Part shown: one piece after another, positions 10,345-24,181 of the stretch | How positions within the stretch are numbered: the first letter of the stretch is position 1 | How the letters are laid out: each line of letters starts with the position of its first letter | Assembly: GCA_019918135.1 (NCBI GenBank) | Contig: WBZZ01005995.1 | Location: 30,001 to 94,000 of the forward strand | Direction: 5' to 3' | DNA length: 64,000 nt | Origin: Paulinella micropora | Lineage: Eukaryota > Cercozoa > Imbricatea > Euglyphida > Paulinellidae | Notes under the pieces: generated by a model | What the model was told of the DNA's origin: nothing | The model's database searches: none | The model's input: the letters and a program-made list of their open reading frames with translations, nothing else | Made by a program: the position numbers and the translations under genes

Positions 10345-10419
10345 TCTCAGTGCCAATATTAAAACTTTGTCAGGGATTTTTTTAATCTTTTTTGTACACC
10401 GGCGAAGCGCGCCCCTGCC
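10345..10419 (+). repeat. RC family exemplar (about 75 bp)
   Basis: Consensus: TCAGTGCCAAGATTAAAAC, TTTGTCAGGGATTTTTT, then a TGTACA junction, then GCGCGCCCCTGCC. Two alternative ends follow TGTACA, either CCGGCGAAGCGCG or TTCTTAGCGCG. About 30 copies share the TCAGTGCCAAG start with RB, so RB and RC look like subfamilies. Confidence 0.7.
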
Positions 10420-12283
10420 TCTTCCCTTTGCAAGATCTGCGGAAATATCTGCGGAAATATGAAAAGTGGAAAAGAATTTTTTTTGGAACGCGTTTGCACG
10501 CGCTCTGAGGAGGGACGATGGGAGGGGAAAGATAGCAGTGGACAGGGGGAACAGAGGGACGAGAGGGAGCACACCCCGCCCCCTTCTTCTCTCCTTCCTC
10601 TTCCTCCCTCCTTCCCCCTTTTCTTTTTCCCCTCTCCGTCTGTTTTTCTTGTTGTCGGGCAATTTTTTCTTCCTTTTTTCATATTTCCGCAGGTCTTGCG
10701 CACGGTGGCCTAGCTATGGCACAGACAGGACGCCGTCGGGGGTAGTGAGGCTCTTGTCCTAGCACACATGACCACGGGGGCAGTACCATTCGCCGCAGGG
10801 TCGTGCTGGGGCACGGTGCTCCGCTCCTAGTTTTCAGTGCTCAAGTGTACGACCGTCGAGTGGGCTGGATGCTGTGGCAACCTGAGGGTGCCGTTGCAAG
10901 TGTAAGACTTTGTCGAGTTTTAATTCAGCGTGGACTTTTCTTGCACTTTTTTGGCGCCCCACTCCCCCTGCCCTACCCTCTCCCACTCCCTGTTCTCAGA
11001 CGGGGGACTAAGACAATTCGTGCTCTCCCCCCTCCCGAGCCCGGGGGGGCTCAAGGAGCAAGGAAGGGGAAGAGGGGAGGGTGAATGGCGCAGAGCTACA
11101 AACAAAATAAATACATGCAACGCCTCCACTAATCCCCCCGGCCCCTTCCTCTTGTAGTTTTCAGTGCCAAGATTACAACTTTGTCATGGATTTTTTTAAT
11201 TTTTTGTACATTTCTTAGCGCGCCCCTGCCTTCCCTTCTCCCGCTCCCGCCCCCCTTCTTCTTCCCTCCCCCTTTCTTCCTCCCCCCGTCTGTTCCCTTT
11301 GTTGTCGGGCCAATTTCTTTTTCCTTTTTTCATAATTTTTTGACCTTGCGCACGGTGGCCGAGCCATGGCACGGACAGGACGCCGCCGGGGTAGTGAGGG
11401 CTCTTGTCCTCCTGGCACATTGACCACTGCTCATCCATCCGCCGCAGGGTCGTGCTGGAGCACTGTGCCCTGCTCCTTGAGCCCCCCGGGCTCAGGGGGC
11501 TCAGAGGGAGGGAGGGAAGAAAGAAAGGGGGGGGGGGGGGGGGGGCGCCCCCACCCCATCGGTGGGCTCCAAGAAAAGTTTACTTATTTTTGCTCTCCGC
11601 TCTGAGGAGGGAGGAAGATGTGTCGCGTGCTGCCCTTTCTCTCTCCCAGCTGTCTGCCGGTCTCAGGGGGGTTTGCCTTCCTAGATTTCAATCCAATCCG
11701 ATTTTTTTTGGGATGCGTTTGCACGCGCAAACAAGGGACGAGGGGAGGGAGGGGGAGGAGAAAGAGGAAGGGAGAAGAAGCGGGAGGGGAGTGATCCCCC
11801 CTCCCTTCCCTCTGTTCCCGTCGTTCCCCCCCCCCCCCCCCTTTCATTCCCCCCCCGTTTGTTTCTTTGGTTGTCGGGCAAAAAAAATTTCCGCAGATCT
11901 TTTCATATTGTTCCGACCTTGCGCACGGTGGCCGAGCCATGGCACGGACAGGACGCCGTCGGGATTGTGAGGCCCCTGTCCACCTACTACATTGACCACC
12001 GCCCGTCCATCCGCCGCAGGGCTGCGCTGGAGCACACTGCGCAAGATCTGCGGAATAGGAAAAATATGAAAAGTGGAAAAAAACATTTTTTTTGGGACGC
12101 GTTTGCACGCGCAAACAAGGGACGAAAGGAGGGGGGAGGTAGCAGGGGACGACGGGAACAGAGGGGAGGGAGGGGAGAGGGAGGGAGCACTCCCCTCCCC
12201 CTTCTTCCCCCCCGTTTGTTTATTTGGTTGTAGGACAAAAAAAAATTTCCGCAGATATTTTCATATTTCTCATAATTTTCTGA

Positions 12284-12415
12284 CCTTGCGCACGGTGGCC
12301 GAGCCATGGCACGGACAGGACGCCGTCGGGATTGTGAGGCCCTTGTCCACCTGCTACATTGACCACCGCCCGTCCATCCGCCACAGGGCTGCACTGGAGC
12401 ACAGTGCGCAAGATG
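12284..12415 (+). repeat. RA family core, typical copy
   Basis: A representative 132-bp core: left end TTGCGCACGGTGGCCGAGCC, middle CCACCTGCTACATTGACCAC, right end CTGGAGCACAGTGCGCAAG. Confidence 0.75.
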
Positions 12416-12422
12416 TAAAAAA

Positions 12423-12600
12423 CTAACATTCTGTACTTTTTTCTTTAGTAAAAGTCGGCGGGGCCGGGCTGTGTCAATATGGACAAGTGGGAAGTAATCT
12501 CTATTGGAAAATGCGTACAAAAATAGATACGGCAAAAGAAAAGAAATCGCCGACAGCAAGAAAGGTTGTAGAGAGAGATGCCAAGATTAAAGCTTTGTCC
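12423..12600 (+). repeat. block L, copy 2
   Basis: Near-identical to copy 1 with small indels in A and T runs, in the same RA-L-RC order. Confidence 0.7.
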
Positions 12601-13137
12601 AAAAATTTTTTATTAATTTTTTTTGTAAATTCTTAGCCCTCCCCCTGCCCTTTCTCTTTCCCTCTCCTAGGTCTCAGTACCAAGTGTAAGACAGTCGAGC
12701 TTCAATTCAGCGTATTCTTTTTCGCACTTTCTTGGCGCGCCTTTCCCCTTCCCTCTCCCACTCCCTACTCTCAGACGGGGGCGAAAAAGACAATTCGTGC
12801 TTCTCTCATGGCACGGACAAGGCGCCGTCGGGGGTCGTGGGGCCCTTGTCCACCTGGCACAGCGACCACCGCCCATCCATCCACCGCAGCCACCCTAACG
12901 CGCCCCCCCCCCCCCTCCTCTCTCTCCTTAAATTTGTCTTGTGCCTCCCATTCCCTCTCCCCCCTGAGCCCGGGCGGCTCAAAGAGCACTCCCTTTCTTA
13001 GTTCTCAACGTTAAGTGCAAGACCGTCGAACTTTAATTCAGCGTATTCTTTTCTTCACTTTGTCGAGCTTTAATTCAGCGTAATTTACAAATTCTTGGCG
13101 CTCCACCCCTCTCCGCTCCCCCTTCCCTCTCCCGCTC

Positions 13138-13405
13138 TCCGTTCCCAGATGATGGGCAAGCACAGATCGTGCTTTTCCCTTCCCTGCTTCTTGCCTCTCC
13201 CTCTCCTAGTTCCAATCTACCGGCTCCGGGGCTAGCCAAGTAGCTAACTAGTACACGGGCAGAGAAGGAGGCGTCTCCCTCCCCCTCTCTTGCGTTAACG
13301 GTGCTGCGGCAGGTGCGACAGTAGGGCGGGGGCTGCTGCTCTCCCCCCTTTGCCCTTCTCCGCCCCCTCCCCTTGCTCGTCTGTTTCTTTGGTTGTCAGA
13401 CAATT
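13138..13405 (+). repeat. block M, copy 1 (about 265 bp)
   Basis: Contains GATGGGCAAGCACAGATCG, CTAGCCAAGTAGCTAACTAG and GTTAACGGTGCTGCGGCAGG. It follows a double RB unit and precedes RA. No coding sequence is apparent. Confidence 0.7.
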
Positions 13406-15121
13406 TTGTTTTTCCTCTTTTCATATTTTTCATATTTTTCTGACCTTACGCAAGGTGGCCGAGTTATGGCACGGACAGGACGCCGTCGGGGTTGTGAGGC
13501 CCTTGCCCCCCTAACCCAATGACCACCGCGCCATCCATCCGCCGCAGGGTCGTGCTGGGCACGGTGCGCAAGATCTGCGGAAATATCTGCAGGAATATGA
13601 AAAGTGGACAAGAAAATTTTTTCGGAACACGTTTGCACACGCAAACAAGGGACGACGGGAGGGGGGAGCACACCCCCCCCTCCCTGTACACGTTCTCAGA
13701 CTGGGGGCAAGACAGATCATGCTTAATCCTCCCCCGCCCCTTCCTGCTCCCTCTCTTAGTTCTTAGTGCCAAGATTAAAATTTTGTCAGTAATTTCTTTT
13801 CGCGTGATTTTTATTGTACATTCTTAGCGCGCCCCTACCCTCCCTTTTTCCTCTCCCGCTCCCGATCCTCAGACGGGGGACTAAACATTTTGTGCTCTCC
13901 CTCTGCCCCTTCCTCTCTTAGCTTTCAGTGCCGAAGATTAAAACTTTGTCAAGGATTTCTTTTTATTAATAATTTTTTTACATTCGTAGCGCTCCCCCCC
14001 CCCTCCTTTCATATTTTTCTGACCTTGCGCACGGTGGCCAAACTAACACCCCCCCCCTATTCCGGGCGCCTTTCCCCTTTCCCTCTTACTGACGGGGTAA
14101 AGATAAATTAAATCCTCCCCGGCCCCTTCTCCTCTTAGTTTTCACTGCCAAGATTACAAATTTGTCACGGATTTTTTTTAATTTTTTTTGTACACCGGCA
14201 AAGCGCGCCCCTGCCCTCCCGATTCTCAGACAGTAAGAAAGGGGCGAGTAGAAGCACATCTCCCTTCTTCTCCCCCTTTCTTTTCCTCCCCCCCCCCCCT
14301 TCTTCCCTTCCCCCCCCCCCTTCTTCCCTTCCCCCCGTCTGTTCCCTTTGTTGTCGGGCAAAAAAGAATTTTTTTCTTGTTTTATATTTTTCTGACCTTG
14401 CGCACGGTGCTCGAGCTATGGCACGGACAGGATGCCGTCGGGGTAGTGAGGCCTTTGTCTTCCTAGCACACATGACCACCGCCCATTCATTCGCCGCAGG
14501 GTCGTGCTGGAGCACGGTGCCCTGCTCCTTGAGCCCCCCGGGCTCAGGGGGGCTCAGAGGGAGGGAAGAAAGAAAAGGGGAGGGGGGGGGCGCCCCACTC
14601 CATCGGTGGGCTCCAAAAAAAGGTTTACTTATTTGGCCCCCCCCCCCCCCCCCGCTCTGAGGAGGGGAGGAAGATGTGCCGCGTGCTACCTTTTCTCTCT
14701 CCCAGCTGTCTGCCGGTCTCAGGAGGGTTTGCCTTCCTAGATTTCAATCCAATCCGATTTGTTTTGGGATGCGTTTGCACACGCAAACAAGGGACGAGGG
14801 GAGGGAGAGGGAGGAGAAAGAGGAAGGGGGAAGAAGGGGGAGGGGAGTGATTCCCCCCGCCCCCCTCCCTACCCTCTGTTCCTGTCGTCCCCCCCCCCCC
14901 CTTTCATTCCCCCCCGTTTGTTTCTTTGGTTGTCGGGCGAAAAAAAAATTTCCGCAGATCTTTTCATATTTTTCATATTTTTCCGACCTTGCGCACGGTG
15001 GCTGAGCCATGGCACGGACAGGACGCCGTCGGGATTGTGAGGCCCTTGCCCACCTGCTACATTGACCACCGCCCGTCCATCCGCCGCATGGCTGCGCTGG
15101 AGCACAGTGCGCAAAATGTAA

Positions 15122-15306
15122 AAAACTAACATCCTGTACTTTTTTTCTTTAGTAAAAGTCGGCGGGGCCGGGCCGTGTCAATACGGACAAGTGGGAAGTA
15201 ATCTTTATTGAAAAATGCGTACAAAAATAGATACGGCAAAAAAAAGAAATCGCCGACAGCAAGAAAGGTTGTAGAGAGAGAGAGAGATGCCAAGATTAAA
15301 GCTTTG
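15122..15306 (+). repeat. block L, copy 3
   Basis: Near-identical; a GA dinucleotide expansion (GAGAGAGAGAGA) occurs before the junction to RC. Confidence 0.7.
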
Positions 15307-15922
15307 TCCAAAAAAAATGTATTAATTTTTTTTGTAAGTTCTTAGCGCCCCCCCCCCCTGCCCTTTCTCTTTCCCTCTCCTCGGGCGACCCAAAGAGCAG
15401 AGAGCAGAACTGACACAAAACTAAGAAGATGCCTACTGAGCCCATGCCGGAGCGCCCCCCCCTCCATGTGTCGGGTTCCGTTTGCAGGGGGGGGGGGGTT
15501 GCCTCTCCCCTTTGGCGCTCTCCCCCATCTCTATGCCAAAATCCTTTCTGCCACCCTCCCCTCTTCTCTCCCCTGAGCCCAGGGGGCTCAAGGAGAAGGG
15601 AAAGGGGGAGGGAAAGGGCACAGAAGCTACAAAAAACATAAATACATGAAACGCCTCCACTAAGCCCCTTCCCCATGCCGGGCGCCCCCCCCCCTTATAT
15701 CTCCCTGTCTAAATTTCCAGACGGGGGGGGGGGGTAAGACAATCCGTGCTCTTTCCCTCACCTGCTCCTTCCCTCTCCCTTTCTTAGTTCTCAACGTTAA
15801 GTGCAAGACCGTCGAACTTTAATTCAGCGTATTCTTTTCTTCACTTTGTCGAGCTTTAATTCAGCGTAATTTACAAATTCTTGGCGCTCCAACCCCTCTC
15901 CGCCCCCCCTTCCCTCTCCCGC

Positions 15923-16195
15923 TCTCCGTTCTCAGATGCTGGGCAAGCACAGATTGTGCTTTTCCTTCCCTGCTTCTTGCCTCTCCCTCTCCTAGTTCCA
16001 ACCTACCGGCTCCGGGGCTAGCCAAGTAGCTAACTAGTACACGGACAGAGAAGGAAGCGTCTCCCTCCCCCTCTCTCGCGTTAACGGTGCTGCGGCAGGT
16101 GCGACAGTAGGGCGGGGGCTGCTGCTCTTTTCCCTTTGCCCTTCTCCGCCCCCTCCCCTTGCTCGTCTGTTTCTTTGGTTGTCAGACAATTTTGT
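15923..16195 (+). repeat. block M, copy 2
   Basis: Same order and content as copy 1 with scattered substitutions. Confidence 0.7.
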
Positions 16196-19100
16196 TTTTC
16201 CTCTTTTCATATTTTTCATATTTTTCTGACCTTGCGCAAGGTGGCCGAGTCATGGCATGGACAGGACGCCGTCAAGCTTTAATTCAGCGTATTCTTTTTT
16301 GCACTCTCTTGGCGCGAGAGCAGAGCACACACGGTGCCAACCAGGGTTCTAACATAGGCTACCGCAGAAGCATGACGTGGGCCGGATGCTGCGGCAGCCT
16401 GAGGGTGCCGTTGCAAGTGTCAAGTGTAAGACTTTGTCGAGCTTTCATTCAGCGTAAATTACATTTTCTTGGCGCGCCCCTCCCCTGCCCTTTCCTCTCC
16501 CTCTCCTAGTTCTCAGTGCCAATATTAAAACTTTGTCAGGGATTTCTTTTTTTGCGTGATTCTTTTTTTGTATGTTCTTAGCGCGCCCCTGTTCCTCCCC
16601 CTTCCCACTGCCACTCCCGACAATTCGTGCTTCCTCCTTCCCTGACTCTTCCCTCTGCACGCGCAAACAAGGGACGACGGGAGGGGGGGGGGGGATAGCA
16701 GGGGGACGAGGGGGACAGAGGGATGGGAGGGGGGACGGGGGGGTACAGACCCCGCCCCTTCTTCCTCACTTCTTCTTCCTCCCTCCCCCTTTCTTTACCC
16801 CCCGTCTGTTCCATTTGTTGTCGGACAAAAAAAAATCTTTCCCTCTTTTCATATTTTTCTGACTTTGCGCACGGTGGCCGAGCCATGGCACGGACAGGAC
16901 GCCGTCGGGATTGTGAGGCCCTTGCCCACCTGTTACATTGACCACCGCCCGTCCATCCGCCGCAGAGCTGCGCTGGAGCACAGTGCGCAAGATCTGCGGA
17001 AATATGAAAAGTGGAAAAAAAATTTTGGGATGCGTTTGCACGCGCAAACAAGGGACGAGGGGAGGGAGGGGGAGGAGAAAGAGGAAGGGGGGAAGAAGGG
17101 GGAGGGGACTGATCCCCCGCCCCCCTCCCTACCCTCTGTTCCCGTCGTCCCCCCCTCCCCCCCCCCTTTCATTCCCCCCCGTTTGTTTCTTTGGTTGTCG
17201 GACAAAAATTTTTTTTTCCTGTTTTCATATTTTTCATATTTTTCCGACCTTGCGCACGGTGGCCGAGCCATGGCACGGACAGGACGCCGTCGGGATTGTG
17301 AGGCCCTTGTCCACCTGCTACATTGACCACCGCCCGTCCATCCGCCGCAGGGCTGCGCTGGAGCACAGTGCGCAAGATCTGCGGAAATAGGAAAAATATG
17401 AAAAGTGGAAAAAAAAATTTTTTGGGATGCGTTTGCACGCGCAAACAAGGGACGAGGGGAGGGGGGGTAGCAGGGGACGACGGGAACAGAGGAGAGGGAG
17501 GGGGCGGGGGGGAGCACTCCCCTTCCCCTTCTTCCCCCCTTCCTCTTTCTCCTCTCCCTCCCTCCCCCTTTCATTCCCCTCCGTTTGTTTCTTTGGTTGT
17601 CAGACAATTTTTTTTCCTCTTTTCATATTTTTCTGACATTGCGCACGGTGGCCGAGCTATGGCACGGACAGGATACCATCTGGGTAAGCGAGGGGCTCTT
17701 GTCCTCCTGGCACACATGACCACGGGGGCAGTACCATTCGCCGCAGGTCGTGCTGGAGCACGGTGCTCTGCTCTTAGTTTTCAGTGCCCGAGTGTACGGC
17801 CGTCGAACTGTCATTCAGCGTACATTACGTTTTCTTGGCGCGGCCCCTACCCTGTCCCTCTCCCGCTCCCTGTTCTCAGTGCCTGAGAATCGGGAGCGGG
17901 AGCGGGAGAGGGGGCAGGGGCGCGCTAGGAAATGTACAAAAAAGAATAAAAAAAATCCAGGACAAAGTTGTAATCTTGGCACTGAAAACTAAGAGAGGAA
18001 GGGGCCGGGGGCGTCAAGAAAATGCAAGAAAAGTCCACGCTGAATTAAAACTCGACAAGGCATTACAAATTAACAATTGAAACAGCACCCTCAGGCTGCC
18101 GCTGCATCTGGCACACGTTATGTTGCTGCGGTAGCCTATGCTAGAACCCTAGCCGGCACCGTCTGTGCTCTGCTCGCGCCCCAAGAGAGTGCAAAAAAGA
18201 ATACGTTGCATCATCAAAGCTCGATTGCCTTACACCTGGGGATCACTGAAAACTAGGAGCGGAGCACTGTGCTCCGGCACGACCCTGCGGTGGATGATAC
18301 TGCCCCCATGGTCAATGTGCCAGGACAAGGGGCTCACTACCTCGACTGCGCCCTGTCCGTGCCATGGCTCGGCTACCGTGCGCAAGGTCAGAAAAATATG
18401 AAAAGATCTGCGGAAATTTTTTTGGCCCGACAACAAAGGGAACAGACGGGGAGGGGGATATAGAAAGGGGGAAGGAGGGAGGAAGAAGAAGGGGAGAAGA
18501 AGGGGGCAGGTTGTGCTCCCCCCCCCCCTCTCGTCCCTCTGTTCCACTTTTCATATTTCCGCAGATATTTCCGCAGATCTTGCAGAGGGAAGAGGCAGGG
18601 GCGCGCTTTGCCGGTGTACAAAAAAGAAATTAAAAAAAATCCCTGACAAAGCTTTAATATTAGACGGAAAAGAAGTGCATCCCGCCCCCTTCTTCTCCCC
18701 CCTTTCTCTTCCTCCCTTCCCACATCCCCCCGTTTGTTCCCTTTGTTGTCGGGCAAAAAAAAATTTCCACTGCATATTTTTCTGACCTTGCACACAGTGG
18801 CCGAGCCATGGCACTGGCAGGGCGCCGTCGGGGGTAATGAGAGCTTTTGTCCTCCCAGCGCATTGACCACGAGGACAGTACCATCCGCCTCAGGGTCGTG
18901 CTGGAGCACGGTGCGCAAGATCTGCGGAAACATCTGCAGGAATATGAAAAATGGAAAAAAAAATTGGAACGCGTTTGCACGCGCAAACAAGGGACGAAAG
19001 GAGGTGGGGGAGAGGGGGAAGATAGATTAATCCTCTCCCGACCCCTTCCTCTCTTAGTTTTCAGTGCTAAGATTACTTTGTCATAGATTTTTTTTTTATT

Positions 19101-19926
19101 TTTTGTACATCTCTTAGCGCGCCCCTGCTCTCCCTCTCCGGCTCCCGCCCCGATTCTCAGACAGTGAGGCCCTTGTCCTTCTAGCACATTGACCACCGCC
19201 CATCCATTCGCCGCAGGGTCGTGCTGGGGCACGGTGCTCCGCTCATAGTTTTTAGTGCTCAAGTGTACGACCGTCGAGTTTTAATTAAAAAAGACTTCTT
19301 ACACTTTCTTGGCGCCCCATCCCCCCTGCCCTTTCCCTTTCCTTTTCTCTCTCTCTCTCTCTTGGTTCAGTGCCAAGATTAAAACTTTGTCAGGGATTTT
19401 TCTTGTATATTCTTAGCGCGCCCCTACCCCTCTCCCTTCCCTCTCCCACTCCCTGTTCTCAGAAGGGGGACTAAGACAATTCGTGCTCTCCCCTTTCCCC
19501 CCCCCCCCTCTCTTGCCTCTTCTTCTCTCCCCTCTACTCCACACCCCCCCCCTACGCCCGGGAGGCTCAAGGAGCAAGGGAGTGGAAGGGGGAGGGTGAA
19601 TGGCGCAGAAGCTACAAACAAAATAAATACACGCAACGCCTCCACTAACCCCTTCCCCCTCTGCCGGACGCCTTTCTTCTTACTGACAGGGGGGGGGGGG
19701 GGGGAAAGCACATCCCCGTCCCCTTCTTCCTTTCCCCCGTCTGTTCTCTTTGTTGTTGGGCAACATTTTTTTTCCTCTTTTCATATTTTTCCGACCTTGC
19801 GCACGGTGGCCGAGCCATGGCACGGACAGGACGCCGTCGGGATTGTGAGCCCCTTGTCCACCTGCTACATTGACCACCGCCCGTCCATCCGCCGCAGGGC
19901 TGCGCTGCACAGTGCGCAAAATGTAA

Positions 19927-20112
19927 AAAACTAACATCCTGTACTTTTTTTCTTTAGTAAAAGTCGGCGGGGCCGGGCCGTGTCAATATGGACAAGTGGG
20001 AAGTAATCTTTATTGGAAAATGTGTACAAAAATAGATACGGCAAAAAAAAGAAATCGCCGACAGCAAGAAAGGTTGTAGAGAGAGAGATGCCAAGATTAA
20101 AGCTTTGTCAAA
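19927..20112 (+). repeat. block L, copy 4
   Basis: Near-identical, in the same RA-L-RC order. Confidence 0.7.
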
Positions 20113-20275
20113 AATTTTTTTATTAATTTTTTTTGTAAATTCTTAGCGCCCCCCCCCCCTGCCCTTTCTCTTTCCCTCTCCTAGGTCTCAGTGCCAAGTG
20201 TAAGACAGTCGAGCTTCAATTCAGCGTATTCTTTGTCGCACTTTCTTGGCGCGCCCTCCCCCTTCCCTCTCCCGC

Positions 20276-20545
20276 TCTCCGTTCTCAGATGATGGGCAAG
20301 CACAGATCATGCTTTTTCCTTCCCTGCCTCTTGCCCCTCCCTCTCCTAGTTCCAACCTACCGGCTCCGGGGCTAGCCAAGTAGCTAACTAGTACACGGAC
20401 AGAGAAGGAGGCGTCTCCCTCCCCCTCTCTTGCGTTAACGGTGCTGCGGCAGATGCGACAGTAGGGCGGGCGCTGCTGCCTTTTTCCCTTGCCCTTCTCC
20501 GCCCCCTCCCCTTGCTCGTCTGTTTCTTTGGTTGTCAGACAAAAA
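20276..20545 (+). repeat. block M, copy 3
   Basis: Same block, here preceded by a single RB unit. Confidence 0.7.
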
Positions 20546-23500
20546 CTTTTTTTTGTCCTCTTTTCAAATTTTTCTGACCTTGCGCAAGGTGGCCGAGTCA
20601 TGGCACGGACAGGACGCCGTCGGGGTTGTGAGGCCCTTGCCCCCATAGCCCAATGACCACCGCGCTATCCATCCGCCGCAGGGGGACAAGGGGGAACAGA
20701 GGGGCGAGAGAGGGGACGGGGATGGAGAGCACACCCCGCCCCTCCCTGTACACGTTCTCAGTGCCAAGATTAAAATTTCTTCTTTTAGTAATTTCTTTTC
20801 GCGCGATGTTTCTTGTACACCGGCGAAGCGCGCCCCTACCCTCCCCTTTCCTCTCCCGCTCCCGATCCTCAGACGGGGGACTAGACAATTTGTGCTCTCC
20901 CTCTGCCCTTTCCTCTCTTAGCTTTCAGTGCCGAAGATTAAAACTTTGTCAAGGATTTCTCTTTATTAATTTTTTTTACACCGGCGAAGCGCTCCCCCCC
21001 CTCCTTTCATATTTTTCTGACCTTGCGCACGGTGGCCGAGCTATGGCACGGACAGGACGCCGTCAAGCTTTAATTCAGCGTATTCTTTTTTGCACTCTCT
21101 TGGCGCGCCCCCCCCCTGCCCTTTCCCTCTCCCTCTCCTAATTCTCAGTGCCAATATTAAAACTTTGTCAGGGATTTCTTTTTTTGCGTGATTCTTTTTT
21201 TGTATGTTCTTAGCGCGCCCCTGCTCCTTCCCCTTCCCACTGCCACTCCCGACAATTCGTGCTTCCTCCTTCCCTGCCTCTTCCCTCTGCACGCGCAAAC
21301 AATGGACGACGGGAGGGGGTGGGATAGCAGGGGGACGAGGGGGACAGAGGGATGAGAGGGGGGACGGGGAGGGGTACAGACCCCGCCCCTTCTTCCTCCC
21401 TTCTTCTTCCTCCCTCCCCCTTTCCTTACCCCCCGTCTGTTCCCTTTGTTCTCGGACAAAAATTTTTTTCTCCCTCTTTTCATATTTTTCTGACCTTGCG
21501 CACGGTGGCCGAGCCATGGCACGGACAGGACGCCGTCGGGGTAAGTAAGGCTTTTGTTCTCCTAGCACATTAACCACCGCTTATTCATCCGCCGCAGGGT
21601 CGTGCTGGGGCACGGTGCTCCGGTCCTAGTTTTCAGTGCCCAAGTGTAAGACCGTCGAGTGGGCCGGATGCTGCGGCAGCCTGAGGGTGCCGTTGCAAGT
21701 GTCAAGTGTGATGCTTTGTCGAGTTTTAATTCAGCGTGGACTTTTCTTGCAGTTTCTTGGCGCCCCTTTTCCTTCCCCTCTCCCTCTTGTACACCGGCAA
21801 AGCGCGCCCCTGCCCTCCCGATTCTCAGACAGTAAGAAAGGGGCGGGTAGAAGCACATCCCCCTTCTTCTCCCCCTTTCTTTTCCTCCCCCGTCTGTTCC
21901 CTTTGTTTTCGGGCAAAAAAAATTTTTTTTGCTCGTTTTACATTTTTCTGACCTTGCGCACGGTGGTCGAGCTATGGCACGGACAGGATGCAGTCGGGCC
22001 GGCCGGGGCCTTTGTCTTCCTAGCACACATAACCACCGCCCATTCATTCGCCGCAGGGTCGTGCTGGAGCACGGTGCCCTGCTCCTTGAGCCCCCGGGCT
22101 CAGGGGGCTCAGAGGGAGGGAAGAAAGAAAAGGGGAGGGGGGGGGGGCGCCCCACCCCATCGGTGGGCTCCAAAAAAAAGTTTACTTATTTTTGCCCCCC
22201 CCCCCCCCCGCTCTGAGGAGGGGAGGGGGATGTGCCGCGTGCTACCCTTTCTCTCTCCCAGCTGTCTGCCGGTCTCAGGGAGGTTTGCCTTCCTAGATTT
22301 CAATCCAATCCGATTTGTTTTGGGATGCGTTTGCACGCACAAACAAGGGACGAGGGAGGGAGAGGGAGGAGAAAGAGGAAGGGGGAAGAAGGGGGAGGGG
22401 AGTGATTCCCCCGCCCCCCTCCCTTCCCTCTGTTCCCGTCGTCCTCCCCCACTTTCATTCCCCCCGTTTGTTTCTTTGGTTGTCGGGCAAAAAAAATTTC
22501 CGCAGATCTTTTCATGTTTTTCATATTTTTCCGACCTTGCGCACGGTGGCCGAGCCCATGGCACGGACAGGACGCCGTCGGGATTGTGAGGCCCTTGCCT
22601 ACCTGTTACATTGACCACCGCCCGTCCATCCGCCGCAGAGCTGCGCTGGAGCACAGTGCGCAAGATCTGTGGAAATAGGAAAAAGATGAAAAGTGGAAAA
22701 AAAAAATTTTGGGATGCGTTTGCACGCGCAAACAAGGGACGAAGGGAGGAAGGGGGTAGCAGGGGACGACGGGAACAGAGGGGAGGGAGGGGGCTGGGGG
22801 GAGCACTCCCCTCCCCCTTCTTGCCCCTTTCTCTTTCTCCTCTCCCTCCCCCTTTCATTCCCCCCCCCCCGTCTGTTTCTTTGGTTGGGCAAAAAATTTC
22901 CGCAGATCTTTTCATATTTTTCATATTTTTCTGACCACCTGCTAAATTGACCACCGCCCGTCCATCCGCCGCAGAGCTGCGCTGGAGCACAGTGCGCAAG
23001 ATGTAAAAAAAAGGAAAAATATGAAAAGTGGAAAAAAAATTTCGGGATGCGTTTGCACGCGCAAACAAAGGAGGGAGGGGGGGGGTAGCAGGTGATGACG
23101 GGAACAGAGGGAGGGGAGGGGGGCGGGGGGGGGGAAGCACTCCCCTCCCCTTCTTCCCCCCGTTTGTTTCTTTGGTTGTCGGGCAAAAAAAATTTCCGCA
23201 GATCTTTGTATATTTTTCATATTTTTCCGACCTTGCGCACGGTGGCTGAGACATGGCACGGACAGGACGCCGTCGGGATTGTGAGCCCTCGTCCACCTGC
23301 TACATTGACCACCGCCCGTCCATCCGCCGCAGTGCTGCGCTGGAGCACAGTGCGCAAGATCTGCGGAAATATCTGCGGAAATATGAAAAGTGGAAAAAAA
23401 AATTTTTTTGGGATGCGTTTGCATGCGCAAACAAGGGACGAGGGGAGGGGGGGGGGGGTAGCAGGGGACGACGGGAACAGAGGGAAGGGAGGGGGGCGGG

Positions 23501-24181
23501 GGGGGAGCACTCCCCTTCTTCCCCCCTTCTTCTTTCTCCTCTCCCTCCCTCCCCCCCCCCCCTTTCATTCCCCCCCGTTTGTTTCTTTGGTTGTCAGACA
23601 ATTTTTTTTTCCTCTTTTCATATTTTTCTGACCTTGCGCAAGGTGGCCGAGTCATGGCACGGACAGGACGCCGTCGGGTCCGGCCGGGGCCCTTTCCCCC
23701 CTAGCCCAATGACCACCGCGCTATCCATCCGCCGCAGGGGGAAACTCGAAGATTTGCACAAACTAAGAGAGGGACAGAAAAGAGGTAGGGGAGGGGGAAG
23801 AGCACGAATTGTCTTAGTCTTCCCCGTCTGAAAACATGTTTTCTGACCTTGCGCACGGTGGCCGAGCTATGGCACGGACAGGACGCCGTCGGGGGGTAAG
23901 TGTGGGGCCCTTGTCCTCCTGGCACATTGACCATAGGGGCAGTACAATCCGCGGCAGGGTCGTGCTGGAGCACGGTGCCCTGCTCCTAGTTTTTAGTGCC
24001 CCAATGTAAGACCGTCGAGCTTTAATTCAGCGCATTCTTTTTCGCACTCCCTTGACGCCCCTACCCCTCCCCCTTTCCCTGCTCCTTGAGCCCCCCGGGC
24101 TCAGGGGGCTCAAACCCCCCCTGAGACCAGCAAGCAGTTGGAAGAGAGAAAGGGCAGCACGCAGCACATCTTCCTCCCTCC

